Shown: piece by piece, positions 36,201 to 46,600 of the stretch | Layout of the letters: the number at the start of each line of letters is the position of its first letter | How positions within the stretch are numbered: the first letter of the stretch is position 1 | Origin: Muscardinus avellanarius | Lineage: Eukaryota; Chordata; Mammalia; Rodentia; Gliridae | DNA length: 64,000 nucleotides | NCBI GenBank assembly: GCA_963383645.1 | Contig: OY726560.1 | Coordinates: forward strand, 62,624,558 to 62,688,557 | Reading direction: 5' to 3' | The notes under the pieces: generated by a model | What the model saw: the letters and a program-made list of their open reading frames with translations, nothing else | Database searches by the model: none | Told to the model about the DNA's origin: nothing | Position numbers and translations under genes: made by a program

Positions 36201-39200
36201 GAATTTATATTTAGCACTCAGTTTATAATGCAAACCTCAAGAATTATCACCTGATTTGTATTAACTAATTTCCATGTCCTTTATTGATCCTCTTCTTTAA
36301 TTATCTTTCTTATCCCTAGGAATTGCCTAATCAAATGTCTCCAAGGGTCCAGCAGTGACACTATATGCAGTGAACAGATAGAGCGGTGTGACCAACGGCA
36401 AGCCAGAGAAGGCATCGTTACTTTCAATTTCTGACTTGGGGAGGTTTGTGGCAACACTTTGACATACTGAATGTCTCCCTTATCTACCAGGCTTATGAAC
36501 TTAAAACATTGTGAAACCAGCAAACCTGAAGTACCTCAAAACGTCTCATATGGCTGACCCACAAAGATTCTTATAGAGACTCTCCAAAATTACTATTTCA
36601 TAATGTTCTATCCTTCAACCCTCTTCTTTCCTGCCCACTCAATCTCAGCAGTTGATTCTTTTTCAGCAGTTGATTTTGCATTCCCTTGTTCACTGAGAAA
36701 ATATAGAAGCAATCATATAAAAATTCCCTTCTCTTTTATCAAATGCATCAAACTAACTGCTTCTGTTCCCAGTCTTACACTTTCCTGCTAGAATAAATGA
36801 ATCAATTTTGTAGTTATATTTTCTCTCTCTAATGTCAAGTGCTTTCTTAACTTGTTTGTTCCCGTTAACCTAAAAGTATGCTCCTAAAATCCTAAGCAAA
36901 ACCTTTCCCATATTGCCCTCTACTTTCTCTTCCATCTCTCCAATCTTCTTCACAGCATTGCCATCTTGCAGAGCTAAGGTTACTTCTCCACTTGGTCACC
37001 CTCCATTCTCCTCTTACCTCTTCAACAAGACTCCTGGCCACACTTTACCACTGAAATTTCTCTTAAGAAGTTTACAAATGGGCCTCTATATTGGCAAAAT
37101 CTATTGTTGACTTGTATTTGTCTTTTGTAGCTTTTCAACAATACCAAAAAAAGGTGACTTCTCTTTCATTAATCTCTCCTCTCCTGTCTTTTGGGACTAA
37201 CCTATCCTGTCTTTCCCTCCAGGTTGCTGAGCACTTGTTCTTAGCTTCTCTGTTGGCTTTCCCTTTCTTCTTGCCTGCATGCTACAAAGCACTGGGTGCC
37301 AGGGTTCAATCCAAGGCTGTCAACATGTATAAATAAAAATCTTCTCCTTGGATAATGTTGTCCATCCATTCAGTTCAGATAGTCCCTAATAATATCTATA
37401 ATATTTTCACATTTTATCTCAGTTATTTTCATTACTTCCTGACCAATAAAAGTAACTACACTGGGTTAAAAGAAATCCCCAATTTCATCCTCACTATCTC
37501 TTGTCTCTCCTCTCATCTCAGCAAATGCTTCAACTATGCACCAAGGGACTTGTAAAACCGGAGGAACATCCCACCTTCCTTCTTATCCTTCATACTTTAC
37601 TTTAAAGGAAAGCAAAAGCAAAACTAGATAGAAATATTATCAGTACGTGCACTAAAACAACCTACCTCTCTCAATCTTTGTCAGTCTCAGCCAATATCAT
37701 CTTTTTCCAAATACAGTATTGGATTCCTAACACAACTCTCTGCCTTCAGCTTTTCTCCTTCTTCAGGCTATCCTCTACAGGGTGGCCAGAGTAATTTTAT
37801 GACACTAGATATAAAAGCACATCAGTTCCTTACAAGAAATTGCTGAATGGCATTCCATTTCACTCAAAATAAAACCCAAGCTTCTCTTCACTACAAATTT
37901 CAAAAAGTCTCTGGACTGTAGTTATATGTCTTCTTCTCAATTACCCATTTTTGAAGTTTGGTCACACTGGCCTTCTTTGTGAAACTCCAACCTTGCTCTT
38001 GACAAGGCTTGTGCTTGGTGTTTCTTCTGCCCAGAATGATAGTCCCCGTAACTTTATTTAGCTCCTTATAATTCAGCTCTCAGTTCAAAAGCCAACAACT
38101 CGGAGAAGACTTCCCAACAATCCAATAACATTGGTTTCACAGCTCTCATTCTCTGTTGGCTCACTCTGCTTATTTTCAATAACTTGTTGAACCTTTTATA
38201 CATTAATATATTCCCTAGAATCAAGTACAGTTCCTGGCACATAAACACTTAGTCAGAATTAAATGCATGTTCTAAAACACAACTTTACAATGTAGATAAA
38301 TTTTTTAGTCAATTTAAAAAGCCTTCTTAAAATTTGAAGACAACAAATATTCAAGAAGATGTAATACCTTCACTAGACAATAAATCGTGTGCAATAGTTT
38401 TATATAAATTTCTGAAAGAAATATATAAGAACACAACCTAAATAATAGCAGAGAGAAAATGTCCATGAAGTATCACTCTTAACATTGACTACATATAATT
38501 ATAAATAAATGTCAATTTTCATGAGGGCATTCAGAAAAAGTAATAGAAAAATTATTCCAAGAAATTGCATTTTCTATTGATCATTATCAAATTTCTAATT
38601 AAATTATCTTTTCTAGCCAGGCGTGGTGGTGCATGCTTTTAATCCCATACTTGGGAGACTAAGACAGGAGGATTGTGCAGGTTCAAAGCCAGCCACAGTT
38701 ACTTAGTGAGGCTCTCAGCAATGTAGTGAAACCATTTCCAAATAAAATATAAAAGAGGTATAGGAGTGTAGCCCAGAGGTAGAAAGCCCCTGGGTGTCAT
38801 ACTTAGTTCCCCCCCCAAAAAAAGAAAAATATTATCTTTTCTAAAACTAGGTTGAAAACTTTGGGTTAGAAAAGAGTTAGCAATGTGGTTACCACCTGGC
38901 CATAGAGAAAGAGGTTGCATGTTTTGTGGACAAGTGAATGAAGAAACATACTGATGTCTTTCATCTCTTTTTTTTCTTTGAACCACTCATAGACCATTAT
39001 GACTACCCAGAGTATGTTATCAAATCTCCAGTGGCTTCCCCGTTGATAAATATATTATAAAATAGCCATATTCTCATTTCCCATAAGCTTTATAAGCAGC
39101 ATTTGCTAGAATTGATCATCCTTTCTGCCTTTCTGCACTTGGCTTTCAGGCCATCATGCTCCCCTGGTTTTCTTCTCTGTTCTCCATTCCCTGTGGAGCT

Positions 39201-42200
39201 CTTCCTCTATGTGCCCCCTTCCCCACTTTCAAGGGTGTCAAGGACTCACTTTTGAACACCTCTAACTATACTTATTCTCTTAAAGATCTCATCTCTTCTG
39301 ATGACTACCACCTAAGTACTTATCAATTCTAACTTAGTGTTCGAGATTAGCCCACATAAATCTAATTTCCATTTCTATTTGCATACTTGACAAAGTCACT
39401 TGGACACCTACGCTGAATCTCAAGTTTACTATGTTCAAATCCGAGCTCCAGCTTTCTCTACCAAAAGCTGGTCTAGTCACATTTTTCCCCATTAAAAACC
39501 AGCATCCCCGCCGGGCGTGGTGGCGCACGCTTGTAATCCCTGTGCTTGGGAGGCGGAGACAGGAGAATTGCGCAGGTTCAAAGCCAACCTCACTGGCTTA
39601 GGAGATCCTGTTTCCAAATAAAAATATAAAATAGGTCTGGGAGTGTAGCCTGGAGGTAGAAGGGTTTCCAGGAACCCCAGTGCCCCCCCCCAAAAAAAAA
39701 CCCAAAAAACAAAAAACAGCATCCCTGATGCTTCCAATTTCTTGGGTAAAAACTGTACAGTCACATCCTACATCTAAATCTGTTTGTACTCTTTCAAAAA
39801 TGAAATAAAATGTCATAACCCATGATGATGCAATAATGATTTGGAAAGGAACTGTACTGTCGCCTGTTCTATGTCTCTTGGTAAAGTTCTCATCTGTTAT
39901 GAGGGAGTAAATGACTAAATTAGAGGAATGAAAGGCTGATGAGGTAGGGAATTATCAGACACTTCTGTCTTGGGAGGTGATAAGCAGAGTTTGGGTTTTA
40001 CTTCCTTTAATATTTTATGATTGTGTTGATAACATGGGTACCAAGTAATTGGTGATTTCTGGAATCTCTGTAACCATTCTGGAAGTCCCTGAAAGATGAA
40101 GGAGAGAGAATCTTCCCCCATTGAAATCTAAACCAAAGTGGAAATTGCCACAAGTTTTCAAAAACCTATAGCCAAAATAATTAATAAGTTCAATAGAACT
40201 GGGCTATAATGTCACTGTATGCCTACAGGTACTGCCATCTACACTATAATCTCCAAAAACCAATACATTAATTTTAAAGTATCAACATTTTTTTTTTTTT
40301 TTTTTTTTGCAGGCCTGGGGATGGAACCCAGGGCCATTCGACCTCTGAGCTACACCCCCTGCTTTATATTTTTATTCTTTGTTTTGAGACAGGGTATCAC
40401 TAAGTTGCAGAGGGCCTCACTAAGTAGTTGAGGTTGGCTGTGAACCACGATCCTCCAGTCTCAGACTCCAGAATGCTGGGATTACAAGTGTGCGCTACCA
40501 CACCCGGCTTATCAACACCTTTTAAAAATATTCAAAATAAGGTTCATAAACTAAAACTTTATAGATAAAAGTACTCAAAAGGAAGTATAACTTTATTATT
40601 TCTAACCAATACTATTAAAGTAAAATATGTTATATTTACATATATTTATATTATATATAATAACAAAATTAATATTACAACATTAATATTAATATAAACA
40701 TTAAGTTAACTAATCAAGGAAACATTTCCACTGATATATACGTATGTGAAAATACCAATGCCAATCTCAATACTCTGTGTAGGAAGTGGGGTAGTGGGAG
40801 AGCCAGGGGAAAGAAAGCCCACCATGTACTGTGTGCATGTATGTCACTATCACTGTGAAGTATACTATGAGACTATAATGTAGCAATAAAAGTATTACAA
40901 AATAAAAAAAAATTAAAATACAGAAATTTGCTGGGTGTGGTGGTACACGCTTATAATCCCAGCATTTGGGAGGCTGAGATAGGAGGAACGCAGTTTGCAG
41001 ACAGCCTCAGCTACTTAGTGAGTCCCTCTGCAACTTAGTGAGATACTGTTTCAAAATAAAGAATAAAAAAATATCGGGCAGGGGATGTAGCTTGGAGGTT
41101 GAATGCCCCTGGGTTCCATCGTCAGACCCCGAAAAAAAAAAAAAAACACAGAAATTTTAGTAGCTTTATATTCTATGAACCAATAAAGAAATTGATGTAC
41201 CTCTGTCTATGAAAATACTATAAAAAGTTAAAAGTATTTATTTTTTTTGAAAATTATCAGTATATAGCACCAGAATACAGAGAAAACCACTGCTTTAGAA
41301 ATCAATGGTTGCAATAAAACCTGAACGGCAATAAATTCTTGAAACTTTTACAGTAAAAAAAAAGTGTTTAAATGCTGAGCTATAACAAGGAGTTTTGAAG
41401 CCATACCTCTTCTGCTGCATTATTTTGGGTACACGTCAGTGATGACACACAATGTCAGAAAATATGCATTTATGAGAGTAAACAAGCAACCCACAAACTA
41501 TAACACTTGCATATGTCAGCCCAGCATCATTCTATTCAACAAACTAGGTTGTCCATGGTCAAATTTCTGCAATTATATGTTGTTCTAAAGCATAGAAGGA
41601 AAAAAAAAACACCTGACTTTCAATGGCCTTAGAAAGAATGTAAGTGACAAGCTGGAACCAGGCCATTGTTTGTCTTGATGTGCACCATGGACTGAAAGTA
41701 CCACAGGCTCAGAACCTCTGGTTGCCTAGCAAATGGAAAGGTATTCAGATATATTTCTACATTTGGCAAAATGTTGTACAAGGTTGTGCCCATCTCTCAC
41801 CCATGTGAGGTGAGAGTAAACATGCCCAGCTATCAACCACACGACAGTCTGCCAACAGTCCTAGAAAAGATAAAGCAACAGTGGTAAGAGTGGGAAATGG
41901 CTTATATAATTGCTCGTGTGCCTTTTTATGTCAAGTACCCTGGTGGCTACAGTACATTCTAGATATAAGTAGACTTTATACAATAGTAAATCATTTGGAT
42001 TTTTAATCTATAATGTTTTAAGAGGCCCATTAAGATGTGTAACAGAGCCAGGCATGTTGGCGAATGCTTGTAATCCCAGCATTTGGGAGGCTGAGACAGG
42101 AGGATCGCAGTTCTTGGACAGCCTCAGCTACTTAGTGAGGCCCTCCACAACTTAGTGAGACCTTGTCTCAAAGAATAAAAAATAGGGCAGGAGGTCAAAT

Positions 42201-43435
42201 GCCCCTGGGTTCCATCTCCAGACATGAGAAAAAAAGAGATATGTAACAGGTGTAACAGGAGGTAAATACCCAGTGATTCATTTCACTATTTAAATTTAAA
42301 AACACTTGAATGCATTTATTACTAATTGCATGGTATAGGGCAATTTTTAGGCTCCCATGAATATTTGAAAAAATAGAAAACAAAAATCTTATCTTAAATT
42401 ATTTGAAGCATTTATGCTTTCCACTCAAGTATTTCTAATGTCCTATGTCGATATCTCTGCTATTGATGGTATCCTTTGCTTCCAGAATGTTATTTTATTA
42501 ATATTTTAATAAATCTTTTAATAAATCTTAACTGTCCTCCATCATTATATATAATGTTACCTATTCTTCCATCCATCCCTTCACTCATCAGGTATTTACT
42601 GACCCTACAATCAACAAACCTTTACTGAGTATCTGTTCTATGCATCTGTTCAGGCATTGGATTATTAAGATAAATAAGGTATCATCCCTTCGTTTCTAGG
42701 ATTGCAAAGACTTGGAAAGAAAAACAAATATGTAAGTATTTCATTGCAACAAAAATTTATGTTATAAATAGGTTGCAATAAAGTAATTTAGGAGTGGGGT
42801 AGGAAAATGAGTGAGCAGAGAAAGCTTTACAGGAAAGACAATGCTTGAGTATCATCTTAAGGGATAAATAGTTTTCTAGGAGGAGACAAAACACATATTC
42901 CAGGCCCAGAGGATATCAAGTGAGCAAAGAAGAATAGAAGCATGAGAAAGAATGGCCACCATTAATAACAAGGAGTAGTGGACCCAGATCCAAGGCAGTC
43001 AAGGGCTATGGGACAGACTGGACTGCACCGCACTGGTGGTTCCTTTTACATGCTAATTAAGGAGGACTTTAACTTGTACTCTGCCAGGAGTTAACAGAAC
43101 TTCTGTATAGCTGACCAGCACTGATCTGTTTGAGAAAAAGTCAGCTATAGGAGTAAAGTCAAAGGACAGGGGTTTGTAGATTAAGTCAGAAGTAAAGTAG
43201 GAACAGAAGGGTAATCTCCTTAGTGGAGAGCTATAGTACTAATGGCATGAGGCAAAGCTGGGCATGGTGGTGCACGCCTGATTTGCAGTACTTGGGAGGC
43301 TGAGACAGGAAGATCAGAGGTTCCAATCCAATCTTAGCAACTTAATGAAACATTGTCTAAAATAAAATAAAATAAAATAAAACTGGGATGTAGCTCAGAG
43401 GCAGACTGTTCCTGGGTTTGTTCTGCAGTGTGTAT

Positions 43436-43480
<45 letters not shown>

Positions 43481-43568
43481 AAAGAGAAGAGATGAATTCA
43501 AAGACATTTTTTTTTTGGTGGTCCTGGGGTTCCTGGAAATCCTTCTATCTCCAGGTTACACTCCCAGA

Positions 43569-43613
<45 letters not shown>

Positions 43614-46600
43614 AATATAGGGTCTCTTTTTTAAAAAAAACAGGGTCTCTTAAGCCAGCGAGGCTGGCTTCGAACCTGCGTGATTCTCCTGTCTCAGCCT
43701 CCCAAGCGCGGGGATTACAAGCATGCGCCACCACGCCCAGCCCAAAAGACATTCTTGAGATAAACTCTATGAAACTTGGGAAGTAGTTGCATGATTGTTT
43801 TTGTATGTGGTGAAAGCAGAAATTGAGAATGTGTCCAAATATTTGTTTCTTAGAGATGACTGACCAGATGCCAAGGACATATCTAAGGATGAATCTAGGA
43901 AGGAAAGCAGGTAGGCAGTGAATTTTCTTTTTAGACATCTTCTGCTTGAAGATACCGTGGAATATTATCACATGGAACCGACCCACTGGACAACCTGAAC
44001 TAGCACAAGGCATTGATGAGAGTGAGCTGTAGGGTAGAGACGCAGAATAAGGAGCCATGAGCACAAGATTGGATTTGAATTCAAAGGACTAGATAAGGCC
44101 CCATAGGAAGCACAAAATACAAAAGCAAAAACCTGGGGAACAAACTTTTAAGAGAAGAGTGAGAGAGTCAGGTGTGGTGGTGCATGCTTGTAATCCCAGC
44201 ATTTGGGAGGCTGAGACAAGAGGATCGCGATATGCGAACAGCCTCAGCTACCACTTAGGCCCTCTGCAACTCAGTGAGACCCTGTTTCAAAATAGAGAAT
44301 AAAAAAATAGAGCTGGGCTGTCGCTCAGAGGTAGAATGCCCATGGGTTTCATCCCCTGTACCACAAAAAAAAAAAAAAAAAGGAGATGAGTAAGAAACCA
44401 AGATATGGGAATGAATGAATAAACAATGGGGTCTCAAAACCCATGAAAGAGAAGGCGTGAAGAAAGTAAATCTGTTTCAATAGTTCCAACCATCCGGTCT
44501 CATTACAACCTGTGGGTTTTATATTTTGTCCCCAATCTTATGAATGAAAGAAATAATGCCAAATGGTTGCCAACTCCGAATTCATAGACAATAAGCAGCA
44601 GAGACAAAATATAAACCTGCTGCTACCCTGCTCCAAAGCCAGTATGTTTTCCTCTAACATTCACTGTCTTTTCAGTAACAGCTTCATTTGATGCGCCAAA
44701 GGCTCTAGTTTCTTTAATGGTAAGCTCAATGTAGATCATCTCCGTAGAAGTATTGCTGGTTCCTGTCACCCAGAGCTTGCTTCTCCCCTTCCTCAGACTG
44801 CCAAGGTCCATGCTTTCATCAGCCTAATCTGCTTCTAGCTCCCTGTCATGAGCCTGACACTTCTTTCCACCCTGCATTTGTCTGCTCCTCTTGCTCTAAG
44901 TGACACATACCCTCTATCTACTCTTTCCTACAATTCGAGGTGCTGACCGCCTTCAAAAAGCAGCATACACCTCATTGTCCCCCTTGATCATCTCTCAGAA
45001 ATTGCTGTCTTGTGCTCTCTTGACATTATCCATAAACATGAAGAAAAAATTTTGTGTCCTTGTTTACTAGAAAATTTTCAAACTAATCTCTTCTTTCTTC
45101 TCAATGAACCCATAAGCTCTTCAAGGGGATATTGTACTTTCCAGAGTAATATTTAACCCTAGAAGTTAAATGAGGATAAGAAAAAAGTGGGGATATGATG
45201 TTAATAAGTGTGGATGTGACTTGGCTGCTATAGGACTAGAATAAATATCAATTGTAAATAAGGAGACGGGTTATTCAAACATGTAATGTGAAATGACATA
45301 TAGGGTACAAATGGCCAAAGGTGCTGGCACTTATCATAAGATATTGCAGATTTTACAAGAAATAGTCCTTTAGTCAGTTTTTAATTTTGTTTTCTCAGAA
45401 TAAATGCATTCTAAATACCTATTTGAATAAATTGTATTTTATAACATTGATCAACATCCGTATTTATATTGTCATAAGATATATGAATTAACTATATTTT
45501 CAATAAACAGTATTTTTTCAAACTTCCCCTTAAATGTGTATTCTTAAAAAAAAAAAAAAAAAGAATGCATTCTAGTATTATAGCAGGGCACTGAGCTCCT
45601 CTGAAGCTGGATTAATGGCCAAGGCATGGTTCCAGTGCGGATAGTATCTAAGGACAACACAACATAAACCCTGGCTGTTTTCTGAATCTACATTTCAAGA
45701 ATAGAAAAAAAAACCCAATGGAACTAAAAAGAAACTCATATAAACATCCCAGACCAGACATCATACAATATGTAGTTATTATTTTTGGAAATTAGACATG
45801 AAAAGGAATCATAGAACTGTTCTTTCATGATTTCCATATTACTTAAGTCACACAAAAATATTCTCATATTTCCTTTTGTGGGTTTGAACTCCCCAGTTCT
45901 TCCTTACTTTAAATAAAAAGCAACTGAATACCTATCCCCTTTGAATAAGTATCCAGTGGCCTACTTGGAAAGGCTCCATAGTTGGCTCTGGTTGAAAGCA
46001 TGTAGATGAAGAAGTCATAGCATTTTTCACTTTGGACATTTTAAAACACACAATAAGCAGAAATATGAGACCTTGGAGATGAAATATCCTTTATAGAATT
46101 TTGAGAAGCATTAATAATTTCCTTAGATACTGCATTTAAACATATGAAACATAAAATGGATTATATATGTCTTAGTAACACTGAGACCTTGCAATATGCC
46201 AGTCAATGAGCTAAACTTTACACAGGTTATCTCGTTTACTCTTCTCAACAACCCTTTAAGGTGAGCACATGGATAAGGAAACTGAGTAGACAGACATTGC
46301 TCAGTGCCAGAACTTAACCCCAGACAACCTGATTCTGACCCTAGTTCTTCATTTCTGATGAGTTCTCTCGAGTGCTACCCACTTTCTATGGGGGAAATAT
46401 TTTTGCCAGTAAAAGTTAAAATAATATAATGTACTATTTTGTAGTAGGTAGTGAAAATAGAATTTCCATGTTTCTTGGAAGTCATCTCAATGGAGAATAC
46501 CCAACTAATGCAGATGTGTCAAAAAAAAGCCCAGAATGCATTAAAATTAACTGTACCATGCAATGTATCCAAATAAAAAATATTATTTTCTAACATTCAT

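Noticed and set aside
43612..44064. A 150-residue minus-strand ORF
   Set aside because: Its C-terminal part translates a SINE and the rest shows no known family. It is not conserved-looking.
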